This document shows positions 1 through 11,040 of a stretch of DNA of 64,000 nucleotides, in pieces; within the stretch, counting starts at the first letter, position 1, and each line of letters starts with the position of its first letter. Position numbers and translations under genes: made by a program. The notes under the pieces are model-generated. The model saw nothing but the letters and a program-made list of their open reading frames with translations. It searched no databases and had not been told where the DNA came from. The stretch spans positions 340,674,638 to 340,738,637 of the forward strand of contig NC_058521.1 of NCBI RefSeq assembly GCF_904849725.1. Direction: 5' to 3'. This stretch comes from Hordeum vulgare subsp. vulgare (lineage: Eukaryota > Streptophyta > Magnoliopsida > Poales > Poaceae).

Positions 1-39
1 CCACTTTTGCCTCCCAGAGGCTCACCTGTCGGTTCTCCC

Positions 40-629
40 GGGTGTTGGTCGATGGCGACAACAACATCAACATCCTCTACCTCGACACCTTGCTCAAGCT
101 TGGGCTCAAGGAGAAGGACCTCCAGCCGACCAGCACTGTCTTCCATAACATTCGGCCGGGACAGTCCTGCTCGCCGATCGGAAAATCCAGCTGGACGTCC
201 TTTTCGGTGACAAGAATCACTTCCGCTGAGAGTCCATATGGCTCGAGGTGGTGGATCTCAGCAACCCGTACCACGCACTGTTGGGCAGGCCGGCTCTGGC
301 AAATTTATGGCCATCCCCCACAATGCCTACCTCAAGATGAAGATGCCAGGTCCAAAGGGATTATCACCATCGCTGGCGAATACAAGAAGTCGCTCGAGTG
401 TGCACAGGACAGCAGCCGTCTGGCTGATGCCATGGTGATTGCTGAGGAGAAAAGGAAGATCGACCGTCTCGTGGCTCAGGCTACCGAGAAGCCGGCGATC
501 CATACTCCACCATCCCAGTCGGCCGGCGAAGGCTCCTTCAAGCCGGCCAAAGAAACCAAACAGGTGCCACTCGACCCTGTGAACCCCAAGCAGTGCGTCA
601 CCATCGGGGCTAACCTAAGCCCCAAATAG
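40..629 (+). pseudogene. Gypsy pol: aspartic protease region (broken)
   Basis: The product would be the retroviral-type aspartic protease that cleaves the Gag-Pol polyprotein in the virus-like particle. The active-site region survives as LVDGDN, near position 50, followed by a typical hydrophobic stretch (LYLDTLLKLGL). The sequence then changes frame around 180-300. The motifs HALLGRPAL-like and AYLKMKMPGPKG that follow in this family are split between frames (roughly 260-365). A tail rich in Lys, Glu and Pro leads to a TAG stop at 627-629, directly ahead of the RT linker in the same frame. The N-terminal side, including gag, is outside the window. The assignment is by position and motif order. 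Confidence 0.7.
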
Positions 630-1660
630 GAAGGCGATCTCGTCGACTTCCTCCGTGAGGATCGGGACATCTTTGCATGGTCTCCAAAAGACATGCCATG
701 GGTTCCAAGGAAGTACACCGAGCACAGACTTCACGTGCGGTCGGATACAAAGCCGGTGAAACAACCTTTGCGCCGCTTCGCCGAGGGGAAACAACGCACA
801 ATTGGAGAAGAGATTGCCCGACTCCTCGCAGCCGGCTTCATCATGGAGGTTTTCCACCCGGACTGGTTGGCCAATCCAGTCCTGGTGCTGAAGAAGAACA
901 ACACATGGCGAATGTGCATCGACTACACGAGCCTGAATAAGGCGTGCCCGAAACACCCTTTCGCCTTGCCCAGGATAGATCAAGTGATTGACTCCACAGT
1001 CGGCTGGGAACTGCTGTCGTTTCTAGATGCATATTCAGGCTACCATCAAATCAAGCTGGATCCAGCTGATCGGCTAAAGACCTCCTTCATCACGCCCTTC
1101 GTGATCTACTGCTACACCACCATGACGTTCGGTCTGAAGAACGCTGGTGCGACATTCCAACGCTGCATGCAGCAATGCCTCCTACCATAGATTGGCAAAA
1201 CATCCACGTCTATGTAGATGACATCGTCGTCAAGACCAAACAGCACTTCAGTCTCCTTGACGACTTGCAGGAGACGTTCACCAACCTGCGCGAGTACAAG
1301 ATCCGGCTCAACCCAGAGAAGTGCGCGTTCGAGGTTCAAGGCGGCAAGCTCTTGGGGTTCTTCGTGTCCGCTCGTGGCATCGAAGAGAACCCTGAGAAGA
1401 TCGGCACCATCGAGCGTATGGTGAAGCCAGCTCGAATCCTCGATGTCCAGAAGTTCGTTGGCTGCCTGGCGTCCCTTAGCCGGTTCGTCAGCTGGCTCGG
1501 CGAGAAGGCGCTTCCACTCTACCAACTCATAAAGAAAACAACCAAGTCCGATTGGAGTGACCAGGCAGACGAAACCTTCCGTGACCTCAAGCGGGTCATC
1601 TCAAGCCTGCCAATCTTGGCAGCACCAGCTGAAAGGGAACCATTCTCATATAGATTGTAG
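630..1660 (+). pseudogene. Gypsy pol: reverse transcriptase (broken)
   Basis: This is the RNA-directed DNA polymerase that copies element RNA into cDNA. Visible motifs in order are a linker (LVDFLREDRDIFAW, near 636-677), WRMCIDYTSLNKACPK near 906-953, LLSFLDAYSGYHQIKL near 1012-1060, TFGLKNAGATFQRCM near 1126-1171, and the catalytic YVDDIVVKT near 1210-1237. The thumb and connection follow, with NPEKCAFEV and FLGF-like motifs (about 1311-1365). A TAG at 1188-1190 and a frame change between the fingers/palm part and the YVDD part break the gene. Another stop ends the second frame at 1658-1660. The domain order is otherwise collinear with Tat-type pol. Confidence 0.88.
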
Positions 1661-2480
1661 CGACCACTCGCGTGGTTAGTGTAGTGTTGGTAGTAGAGGG
1701 CAAGGAGGAGGGCAAGGTACTATTAGTGCAACGCCCTATCTATTACCTCAACGAGGTCTTGTCCGCCTCCAAGCAAAACTACCACCACTACCAGAAAATG
1801 TGTTATGGTGTTTACCTTGCCGCAAAGAAGTTGAAGCAATACTTCCAAGAGCATGCCATCACTATGGTGAGCACTGCTACGCTTTCAGAAATCATGGGAA
1901 ACCGTGATGCAACTGGCCGGATTGCCAAGTGGTCCATCTCCATGGCCGACCACGCATCCGCTACGAGCCTCGCACTGCCATCAAGTCTCAGGTGGTTGCC
2001 GACTTCCTTGTCGATTGGGCCGAAACCCAATCCGAGACGCCACCTCCAGACTCCAGTCATTGGCGGATGCACTTCGACGGCTCAAAGATGCGAACTGGTC
2101 TGTGAGCCGGCATTGTCTTGACGTCTCCGAAAGGGGACCAGCACAAGTATGCTCTCCAGATTCACTTCGCCACCTCCAACAACGTCTCCGAGTAGGAAGC
2201 GCTCGCTCATGGCTTCCGAATTGCCAAGGAGATTGGCATCCGGCGACTCAGATCTTGTGGTGCAGCAAGTCTTTGGCGAATGGGATGCCAGGGACGCCAA
2301 CATGGCAAGCTATCGCTTCCTCATCCAGCAGCTCAGCGGCCCTTTCGAGGGTTGTGAGTTTCACCACGTTCCCAGGGCGGACAACGAGGCGGCTGATACA
2401 TTGGCCAAGATCGGCTCTACAAGACAAGCAATTCCAACCGGCATCTCCCTCGAACAGTTGCACAAGCCATCCATCAAGCT
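1661..2480 (+). pseudogene. Gypsy pol: tandem RNase H-like regions (broken)
   Basis: The first part (about 1672-1900) resembles the usual gypsy RNase H that follows RT: RPIYYLNEVLSASKQNYHHYQKM, then LAAKKLKQYFQEHAI. A second RNase H-like block follows. WRMHFDGSKM-like codons lie near 2060-2095, a region that would read as a degenerate SNNVSEYEALAHG-like segment lies near 2177-2212, and FHHVPRADNEAADTLAK is clear near 2359-2410. A duplicated RNase H is a known feature of Tat elements. Several frame changes separate the pieces. I cannot place all catalytic acids; the Asp in the HFDGS motif and the Asp-Asn-Glu-Ala-Asp motif near the end are visible. Confidence 0.72.
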
Positions 2481-2930
2481 GTCTCCAGAGTCGGCGTCAA
2501 TTTTTGTGCCAGCAGATCCCTCAGTACCAGCACCATCGGCTACGCCAACTATGCCGGCTACAACTCATGTGCCGGCTACACTGGCTCTGCTGACTCCAAT
2601 TGCTGCGCCGGCTACAACTACTTCGTCGGTTATGACGACTTTGTCGGCTACAACAACAAATCCGGGTGCGCCAAGCCTCGAGTCCTGTCATCTCGGCACC
2701 CAGTGGGTGGACGTCATGGAGGTAGACGGCGAGCCGGCTGCCACGACGGCATCAGAGATAGAGAGTCTCGAGCCTGCGACTACTTCATCAAGGTCGGGGG
2801 CTACAGAAGCATATGATACTCAGGTCGAGATGGAGCCAGCCCTTGTGTCGGCTCCAGCATGGGCTCAACCCATCTTGGCCTTCCTTCTTCGCTGCAAGCT
2901 TCCTCAAGATGAGGCGTAGGCAAGGCCGAT
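2481..2930 (+). other. Low-complexity linker between RNase H and integrase
   Basis: In the frame continuing from RNase H, the translation is very rich in Pro, Ala, Thr and Ser. It has repeated PATT/PAT motifs encoded by imperfect copies of CCGGCTACAAC between about 2540 and 2660. It ends at a TAG at 2917-2919. I recognise no catalytic motif. It is most likely a fast-evolving linker of the Tat polyprotein that expanded by short tandem duplication. The integrase frame resumes just after it. Confidence 0.6.
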
Positions 2931-4124
2931 TCTGCACAGATCAGCAACCTATGCCATCATCAATCGCGAGTTGGTTCAGCATAGCATGATCGGCGTGTTC
3001 TAGCGCTGCGTTGAATCCGAAAAGGGGCAGGAGATCGTCAGAGACATACACCGGGGTGAGTGTGGGCATCATGCCGCCTCTAGAACCCTGGTGGCCAAGG
3101 CTTTCTGCCACGGATTCTATTAGCCCACGACCCTCGAGGAGGCCGTGGACATGGTCAACAATTGCGAAGCTTGCCAATGCTTTGGCGCGCAGAGCCACAT
3201 GGCGCCTTCAGCCCTCAAAACCATCCCCATGCCATGCCCGTTTGCCGTTTGGGGGTCGGATATGGTGGGGCCATTCAAGACCGCTCGACGTGGCATGACG
3301 CATCTCTTAGTAGCCGTCGACAAGTTCACCAAGTGGATCGAGGCTAGGCCCATCAAGAAGCTTGACGGCCCCACGACCGTCAGGATTATCAAGGACATTG
3401 CTGTCCGCTATGGCGTCCCCCACAGCATTATCACCGACAAAGGCGCCAACTTCGCCAAGGGTGCTTTGGCACTCTACTACTCCAAGGAAGGCATCCGACT
3501 CGACTTGGTGTCGGTGGTGCACCCGCAATCCAACGGCCAGGTGGAGAGGGCCAATGGCCTAATCCTGGCCGGCATCAAGCCAAGGTTAGTGTCGCCACTT
3601 GTCAGGTCAGCCGGCTCCTGGATCGAAGAGCTGCCGGCAGTGTTGTGGAGCCTCCGCACCACGCCGAACCGATCAACCGGCTTCACACCATTCTTTCTGG
3701 TATATGGGTCCGAGGCAATCATCCCCACGGATGTCGAGTTCGACTCGCCTCGGGTCACCTTATACACAGAGACAGAAGTGAAGGAGGCAGGAGAAGGCAA
3801 CGTCGATCTGCTCGAGGAGGCATGGGATCTAGCTTTGACTCGGACGACCATTTACCAACAGAAGCTGAGGTACTACCACAGCAAGAGATCAAGCCCCTCT
3901 CCTTCAGAGAGGAGGACTTGGTGCTCAGAAGAATCCAGCTAACAACCGGCCAACACAAGCTCTCGTCCCCATGAGAGGGGCCTTTCATCATCAGTCGGGC
4001 ATTGCATAACAATGCATACTACTTGATCGATGCCGAGAAGCTAAGGAAGCGCAAGAGAGACTACTCCGGCCAGGAGACGGAGCGTCCATGGAACGCGGCA
4101 TTGCTTCGCCCGTTCTATTGCTAG
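2931..4124 (+). pseudogene. Gypsy pol: integrase and C-terminal end (broken)
   Basis: The integrase inserts element cDNA into host chromosomes. A zinc-binding HHCC region is visible as DIHRGECGHHAASRTL followed by NNCEACQCF (about 3045-3184). The catalytic core shows WGSDMVGPF (first Asp, near 3255), ITDKGANF (second Asp, near 3433; Asn is usual where Lys is seen) and HPQSNGQVERANG (Glu, near 3544). LWSLRTTPNRSTGFTPFFLVYG follows. Stops at about 3001 and 3121 interrupt the N-terminal part, and a frame change near 3930 separates the C-terminal tail. The tail reads NNAYYLIDAEKLRKR and ends near RPWNAALLRPFYC at the TAG ending 4124. Confidence 0.87.
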
Positions 4125-5087
4125 AATGCAAGTAAGAAAAATGAAAAGAGCATATACGTTTGTATCTTTCTCCCTCTTTGGTATTTCCAAATGAATGCAA
4201 TGGGTGTTTCAAGCCAAGGCTTGGGGCACGCCTCTTTTGGATTCATGACAAAAGTTTTCACTCATTTTGTGAGTCCCCTGGTCTGGCTCCACGGGCTCGG
4301 GGGCTCGCTAGCCGGCCCGAACGATTTTCTTAGTTGTAGATGAGCGCATAGTGTACGCCGGGTCGAACACGGGCCGTCTCGTAACAGCTACAGACCGGCT
4401 CCCGACTGTCCGGCTAACGAGGCGGCACCAGGTAAGGCTGGTTGCATGAAAAGTTCAAACTACGAAAAGGGTTGCCGGCTCAGGTTGGTTTGATCATCTT
4501 TCAATCTTATTATTCTAGCCGGCCTCTGCTGGCTTGTGTTTGAGTCTTTTAGTCTTGATGGCTTAGAAAAATCTAAGTCCAATATTCTCAAAGGCAGAAA
4601 CCTCGTCCCAGTCACAGACCGGCTCCCGGCTGTCAGGCTGGCGAGGTAGATGTTAGAGGGAATAAAGGAGTTGGAGAAAAACAAGTCATACAGGAATCAA
4701 AAGATGAAAATACAAGGCAGCAAGCATGGTGTTTATGAATTTAATGCAGAATATATACATTCGAAAGCATTCAAAAGTCCCACGGCGGAAATTCATTACC
4801 ATAAACACCCCTAGTGGGTGGAACTATTGGACTCACAATACATTGCCGAGACAATGAAAAAACAAAAGGACCAGCTAAGGGGTGACGACTTCGTCTGTTG
4901 CCCCAGTTGCAGCTCCTGAAGTGGTGGCTTCACCATCGCCGGCTACTCCCGAGGCAGATGCGCCGTCTCCACCACGAGAGCTTTTGTCTCTGTCCCTTGC
5001 GGCCGAGTCGACATAAGCCTCGCCGCTAGAGTCGGTAGCTTCCCCCTCATGGGCCGCCTTGTCGGAGCTGCCATCGGCGTCATACGG
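4125..5087. other. Spacer between pol and antisense ORF
   Basis: I see no coding region. The spacer holds two related GC-rich passages with the shared string ACAGACCGGCTCCCG near 4390 and 4615, each followed by CTGTC-GGCT-GCGAGG-like bases. That indicates an old local duplication. The rest is AT-rich. In Tat elements this is the non-coding gap separating the convergent pol and antisense genes. Confidence 0.5.
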
Positions 5088-8000
5088 CTAAAGATGGAAC
5101 AAATTCTCAGGGATTACGTTTCCATCTTCGTCACGCTCCAAGTTGAGCTCATCCCAAGCGGCATAAGAGGCGATGTCGCTACCCCACATCCGCAGCTGGT
5201 CTTCCACGGCCTGTAGCTCCCCATCCGAGCCGTCGCGCTGTGCGATGAGCTTGCCCAAGTCCAAGTTACGATACCAGGACTTGGCCAAGCGCAACGCCAT
5301 GTATGCACCAGCACGCGCGGCTGAGGCGTGCCAGGCATCGAGGCGATCGCCACCAGCTGCAAGCCAGCGGGACAACCGGCTCATTAACGCTGGCTCCATG
5401 ACCTCGGGCCATAGAACCTTTATCATCGATGCGCCGGCGCTTTGGAGCCGCTCCATGCAGTCGGCCAGGGCAAGCAGGCGGGCTGTGATGCCCACGGCAA
5501 TCTCCTCCACAGTCTAGCCGGTGTCGGCATCCACCTCCTTACCAGCAGCGCGACGCTCCTCACGGCTGGTCTCCACAGCCGTTTCAGCCGCTTCCCGTGA
5601 ATGAGGGAAGATTCTTGGGGCAGGGAAAGGGGTGCGAATAAGAATAAGAGAGGAGATCAACAAAGAAGAAAAGATCAAGACAAAATAAAAGAAAGGCTTA
5701 TGGTTGAAATGGATGTCGGTCTTGCGGGCCTCCTCCAAGGCCTCGCGCTCCCGCGCCGTGCTTGCTTGAGCTTCGCGGGAGAGCTCTTCTTGGAGGGCCG
5801 CGGCCGTCGCCATCACCTTGGCCAACTGCGCATGCTTCTAGATCAGGGCCTCCTCCTTCTCCTTCAGGGCGACGTCCTTGAGCTTCATCTCCTCGAGATT
5901 AACCGTCTTGAGACGCTCCACGTCGGCAGCATGGGATGTGTCCTTGTTCTGAAGGATGGCATGCAGCTTCCCCAGCTCGGCCTGAAGGGCCGCCTCGCAA
6001 TCCTTCTTCTCCGTCTGGAGAAGACTCAGCTGATGTTGGAGTCACTGGTCCGCCTCGCGCAAGGCGTCTCGCTCCGAGACGGCAGCGCCCAGCCGGCCCT
6101 GAAGATCAGCGACTTGGCCATCAGCCGCCTGGGTCTAGATCCGCATCACGTTGTACGCCTGCACTTGGGCGTCATGAAGCTCCTACGAGAAAAGCAAAGA
6201 AAGCAAGAAGTAAGATTCGGCCCGGCTAATTCATAACTGGCCCGATTCTCAGGGGCTACACCGAGTGCGTGCGCTAGCGCGCCCCCACTAAAAAAGCAAA
6301 GACAAAGCATAGCAGAAGGAGATTCGGCCCGACCAATGCTTGGCCGGCCCGATTCTCGGGGGCTACCCCAGTGGGAGAGCTGGCGCGCCCCCACTGATTC
6401 AAGAGCAGAAAAAGAAAAATCCAAAACCCAAGGCAATGAAGCACAAAAGATGAAGGAATCACCTTGGCGCGTTCTTCTAGGCGCTCTAGATCGTTGTGGG
6501 ACACCCAAGCCGCCTGCTTCACCTTGTCCCGGCTACTGGTAAACAGCGCCACCAGTTCCGGGACACCACTGAGCGCGGTGCCTGGGTGCAGCGTTATGCG
6601 CTCAGCATTGGCCACACGCCAAGTCTTCATGGGCCGGCTCCCGGCGATGGAGCCGGCTCCTGGAGCGGTTGGGCCGTGGTTGACCACAATGAGGGTGTCG
6701 TCTCCACGCGGTTGGTTGGTCGCCGGCTCCATGGACGTTCCGGCGGACGCCGTCTCTGCGGCTGGGGGTGGATCGGCCACCTCCAGCGCATCCATGGTCA
6801 CCTCCGACGCCTCCAGGTTCACCTCCGGCGTGCCGCCTGCGTCAGACTCCGACGTGTCGGGGACCACCTCAAGGTCCACAAGTGTGGAGGCGGTCGGCTC
6901 GGGAGACTTGGCCGCCTCGGCCTCCTGGGCACGTCTTGGAGCCGCTCCGTTAGCTGGCTCCCCCACGCGCATTCGCATGGAGGGGTCATGCCTAGCCTTC
7001 GAACGCTTCTCCTTGGGATTCTCCTTTGCCTTCTCAGCCCGGCTGGGCTGGGGTTGGCCCGCGGCCATCTTCTTCGCCGTCGCTTCCCAGCAAAGGGCGG
7101 ATTCGTCCTCGAGCACCTTCTGGGCAGCATCAACAGCTGCCCAGCCGGCTCACTAGGGGCGGAGGCGGTTTCTTCTTCCACGTCTTCTGCCTCCCTGCCA
7201 AGCACTATTTGAGGATCCTATCCTCGCACAACAAAAAAAAAGAGGTAACAAAGGACTCTTACCACGCCACGATGGGCACCTGGTTCCTGCTGGCGCCGGC
7301 GCGACGCTTCTTGGCTCTGCCTGCTCGTCCTATAGCTAGAGGTCCTGTCGCGACGCATTTGGGGGCCGGCTTGGAGGTCATGGCACCCTTGCCATTCTTC
7401 CTGGCTACCTCGGCAGGCACGGCCATCTCGCCAGCTGGCGGCGGCCTCATGTCAGGGCTGGGTTGGTGACTTCCTCCACCTCCTCGGAGTCCTCCCCAAA
7501 GTCTGCATCATATGAAGGAGGCATCTCATCAGCGTCCGTCCAATCAACAAGCGGAGGCCTCAGGTGCTCACCAGACGGCTCGGAGCCCTCTGACTATAGA
7601 GCTTCCTCCAAAACAGCGTCCTGCGGCTCAATCATACTCTCGTCCTCAATTTCCGAGGGGTCTAACGTCTCCACGTCAGCGGCTGGCGGGGTGAGCCCTT
7701 GCAGGTTCTCAAAGAGCTAAAGCAATATAGTTTGCAGCCGATTAAATAGAGGAAACAACAATTTCAAAGACAAAGGAAAACAAGATCCGTGAAGATGCTT
7801 ATCACTGGGGGAGGATGAGCTATGTCATAAGGGACCAGCCACCATTCCCAATCTCCACTTTCATCCTTGTTGGTGGAGGAGATCTGGTTCACGTTCTTAT
7901 CCACTGCGCCGGCATGGAAATTTTTGGTGGAGAGCCGGTAGGGATTGCGCCGGCCGCTCATCTGACAAATTAGATGAGGTCGTCTCTGCAGAGGCAGGAT

Positions 8001-8760
8001 ATGTCGGGTCATCATGGTGGTGAGCAGGCCGTGGCCCAGGAGGCCGCGAGTCTTCGAGCTTTCCAGGTAGGCGCCTATCTGCGCTAACTCAGCAATCGAC
8101 TTCGAGTATTTGGCCTGCCAGTTCTTCTTCTCCATCGGAGGGTCGATGGCGAAGGGGGGCATGTTAATCGCATCGTGGGAGGGGCTGGCATTCTTCACAT
8201 AGATGAATCCCCTCTGCCACTGCTTGATGGAGTCCTGGAGCGACATCAGGGGGAAGTCGCACTTTGTCCGATGATGCACCAGTGTTGCGCCGTACGGCGT
8301 CATCGGGCGAGGGCCCGTGAGCTTTTCCACCTCGCCCTTGTCCATTTTGATGGACTGTTGCTTGAAGAAGAAGAGGCTTTGCCAAAGGTTGAGGCGGGGC
8401 TCGATCCCCAGAAGGACCTCGCATAGGACGACGAAGGAGGCGAGCTGAAGAATGGCATTCGGCGCCAAAATGTGCGGCTGCAAGTCGAAGAAAATAAGAA
8501 AGTTGTCGAAGAAGTTGCTCGCCGAGAGCTCGAAGCCTCTGTAGGAGTGTTCATTGAACACGATTACTTCTCTCTCCTTCGCCGTCGGGCGGTTTCGGCT
8601 CCGGGAATCCGCACGACCACGAGGGAGGCCAGAGGCAGCATACGGCAAGGGCGGAGCGCATCAATATGGCCGGCGCAGATGTCGCTGCCGAGCCAGGCAC
8701 CGTTGTGTTGGCCCTTCTTGGAGGAGCTGGTCGACTTGGAGGTGGGCGATGAGAGCTCGA
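5088..8760 (-). pseudogene. Antisense ORF of Tat element (putative gypsy-type transposon domain)
   Basis: On the strand opposite pol, a reading frame near 8570-8300 contains YRGFELSASNFFDNFL, PNAILQLASFVVLCE and LGIEPRLNLWQSLFFF. This matches what I know as the plant 'putative gypsy type transposon' domain (Pfam PF04195 type), found in antisense ORFs of Tat elements. The frame runs on to about 7764 with W-rich motifs (WQAKYSKSIAELAQIGAYLE, DWEWWLVPYD). Pieces further downstream on the minus strand (7116-6274, 5825-5514, 5510-5088) are rich in Ala, Glu and Lys and look like the coiled-coil-forming tail, separated by stops and probable introns. An N-terminal frame break lies near 8610. The function is unknown. 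Confidence 0.7.
6213..6426. repeat. 107-bp tandem duplication in the antisense gene
   Basis: AGATTCGGCCCG occurs at 6213 and again at 6320. Each copy is followed by TGGCCCGATTCTC, GGGGCTAC and GCGCGCCCCCACT in the same order, so two copies of a roughly 107-bp unit lie head to tail. The segment is not coding in the antisense frame and may lie in an intron. Confidence 0.75.
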
Positions 8761-9297
8761 AGGGCTTACGGCGACACTCTGTGCGACGTCGAAGACGAAG
8801 ACGAAGGCGAGACTCTCTCTTTCTCTGGGCTCAGGGAAGGAGGGCGTGCAAGTGCGGGGCGAGAAGGGGGCGAATGGTATCCTCGGTACCCCCACATCCC
8901 ATTTAAACCCCATGATGGATCGTGGGGCGGGGATCCGGTGCGTGCATGACCCACCATCCCCGATTATTACGGGGACATTGCGAATCCCTAAACCCAACCA
9001 TCACGGAGTAAATCTGCAGAGGATCCTCTACGCGGGGGCCGAAGGGGCGTCGTGGCGGGACGCAGGGCTTAGGCCCTTTACCGTCATCTAACCAATCCAT
9101 CATCACGCCAGGCCGGGCTCTGGCACGTGGCGCCATTTGCGCAACCTACGACGAAGCCGAGGCGTCGCTTGGAAGCCAGCCGGCTTCCGAGCTGGCGTCT
9201 CGTGCCGCAAGCGGCCGCAGGAATTCAACAGCAAACAACTCAAGCCGGCGAGGCCACCCGCTCCCACGCGGCGGGCCTCGCCTGCTTCGGGGACTAC
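8761..9297 (+). other. Pre-LTR region with polypurine tract
   Basis: GC-rich DNA between the start of the antisense gene and the 3' LTR. It should hold the promoter and leader of the antisense gene, but I cannot identify a clear TATA box. The last bases before the LTR (9281-9297) include CTTCGGGGAC, the expected G-rich primer site for plus-strand synthesis in Tat elements. Confidence 0.5.
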
Positions 9298-9998
9298 TGT
9301 CGGGGGGATAACCCCGAGGTAGGCTCATCGAGCCTATTCCATTGCTTTCTACTATGAAGGAACAGCGTGAGTCATTCTACAAAGCCCAAGTCTCCTTGGC
9401 CGCCTAAGAAGCACCTGTACTCTAGGGCCAAGACGGCCAACACTCTGGCCGGCCAGTAGGTTCCTGCCGGCTAGAGGCGAGACGGCTACCTCCCTCTGGC
9501 CGTCTAGGCCAAGCCGGCCGCTTGGAGGCGAGGCTGCCATGCCCAGGCCGTCTAGTCAAGCGACTAGCCGGCTAGGGAGCTCATGTCACATCAGACCATA
9601 GGTCATGATGAGACCATATGGTTAAAGCTGGCTACGCGTCAGCCAAGGTACTAGATCGGGGTGCACGACAGGTACAGCGTCGGCGGTCACGCCGCTGACC
9701 TCCCCCGGCTCCGAGCCATCACCCCGCACAGTGTCGGCCCGTCAAACTCCCACTCCATTATTGCACTCGGCGTGGGAACAGTGGACGACGCCAGACATAC
9801 CACACGTGTCATGCGTCAACCTTACGCAATAGCCTTATTGGCTAGTTGTCTCGTCCCATAGTCACATGGGACCTCGCAGCCGGCGGGCCCCTCCAACGAC
9901 AAGACAAGACCCCCGTGGGCCTCCTAGCTAGCCGGCGAGGCTGCCTACCGGGTCCCACTTATATACTTTTATCCTTATTGTAGGTCGGCCGGTTCGTC

Positions 9999-10005
9999 TA
10001 TAAAA
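9999..10005 (+). promoter_or_regulatory. LTR TATA box
   Basis: TATAAAA followed by a pyrimidine-rich run lies about 700 bp into the LTR, where the U3 promoter of the element is expected. Confidence 0.6.
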
Positions 10006-10117
10006 CCCCCCGGCTCCCCTCCATGTAGAGGGTCGGTCAACTTCATACACACACAGCACACGGGAGAGGTAGACGCAAGTCGGTTGGTCCTTCTTCCTCC
10101 TTCACAGAATAGCTCAA

Positions 10118-10220
10118 GGAGCACCTTGTAGCCTCATTGATACATCATACATTCAGACACGATTAGGGGTGTTATCTCTACGGAGCACCTTGTAGCCTCA
10201 AGGAGCACCTTGTAGCCTCA
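10118..10220. repeat. Three copies of a 19-bp motif in the LTR end
   Basis: GGAGCACCTTGTAGCCTCA occurs at 10118, 10182 and 10202. The last two copies are adjacent, with a 20-bp period. The first is in its probable original place and the others look like template-switch or slippage duplications. Confidence 0.85.
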
Positions 10221-10330
10221 TCGTGCGTTCCATGCTTGTACCATCTTTGTTCCCAGTGGTCTCCGGTGCCACTTCAGTTCCCACCATCTTTAGCCTACCC
10301 ATGGCTTATGTTGTGAATAAACATAGACAG

Positions 10331-11040
10331 TGACGATGCCACGGTGCCATTCCCTCCGTCACCTAGGCTCGAGGGCGTCGGTATTGCTTCCGGCGTGCCT
10401 CCCCTCCATCTGCCACAGGAGGAAGACAACCCCGACAAGCATGCCCCACCTATCGATGGCCCGTCTCTCCCCCTCTCTCTTCTCTCTGTCACTGACCAAA
10501 GGGACCCACGCATCAGGTTTAAACGTGACGGCGCGCGCGCACCTGGGCTGCGGGCTCGCCAGTTGGGCCGGCCCAACCACTAGCCAAGCTAGGCGAGGGT
10601 TGAGCCCCTTTTTATTTTTCTTTTGATTTCGATTGTAAATGATCTTTGTAGAATTAAATATTTAATCAAATTTTAATAATTTTCCACCACAAATCTTCTG
10701 AAAATGTGTAGAATTTATTAGTGTTGTTGCACTAATTTTTGTAAAAACTTTTACGCATAGCTTTGATTAAAATGCCTAGTTTGAATATTTTAGCCTTTGT
10801 TATTCAGGTTTTGAAAATACCTTTTTGCATAAAAACCATAGACAATTTTTTTTGAAACTATAATAATGGTTTATCAGAATAGGATAACATTTTTAAAGTG
10901 AGTCTGTGCTCTGTTTTTGAACGACCTTCTTATTTTATAACTATTATTACGATGATAGATTCCGCGTTCGATGAAGGTTTTGAACTCAAAGACACCGGAT
11001 ACCTAGATGATAGATCACCATGTCTGAGAAAATGTTGTAT
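10331..11040. other. Unassigned stretch
   Basis: The first 290 bp are GC-rich with no supported gene. From about 10,620 the DNA is AT-rich and has no open frame of note. It may be the left part of the repeat at 11,041-12,531, but I cannot align it with the second copy of that repeat by eye. Confidence 0.4.

Larger units (their letters stand above)
1..10330 (+). mobile_element. Ty3/gypsy retrotransposon, Tat lineage, 3' part
   Basis: The order PR, RT, RNase H, second RNase H-like region, integrase, long antisense ORF and 3' LTR is seen on the plus strand. A second RNase H and an antisense ORF between pol and the 3' LTR are known hallmarks of the plant Tat lineage (RIRE2, Grande, Retrosat2 relatives). 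The gag and 5' LTR lie outside the window to the left. The coding regions are interrupted by stops and frame changes, so this copy is dead. The right end is uncertain: the LTR starts clearly at 9298, but its end is blurred by short duplications around 10118-10220. I see no target duplication because the left end is missing. Confidence 0.85.
9298..10330 (+). repeat. 3' LTR of the Tat-type element
   Basis: The LTR begins TGTCGGGGGGATAACCCC, a typical Tat-type start, directly after the G-rich tract. It contains repeated CCGGC-rich passages and a TATA box at 9999-10005. The 3' border is not clear. A run ending near 10175 (GATTAGGGGTGTTATCTC) resembles the usual R/U5 part, but it is followed by extra copies of an upstream 19-bp motif and then by unassigned DNA. 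I set the end at about 10330 with low certainty. Confidence 0.65.
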
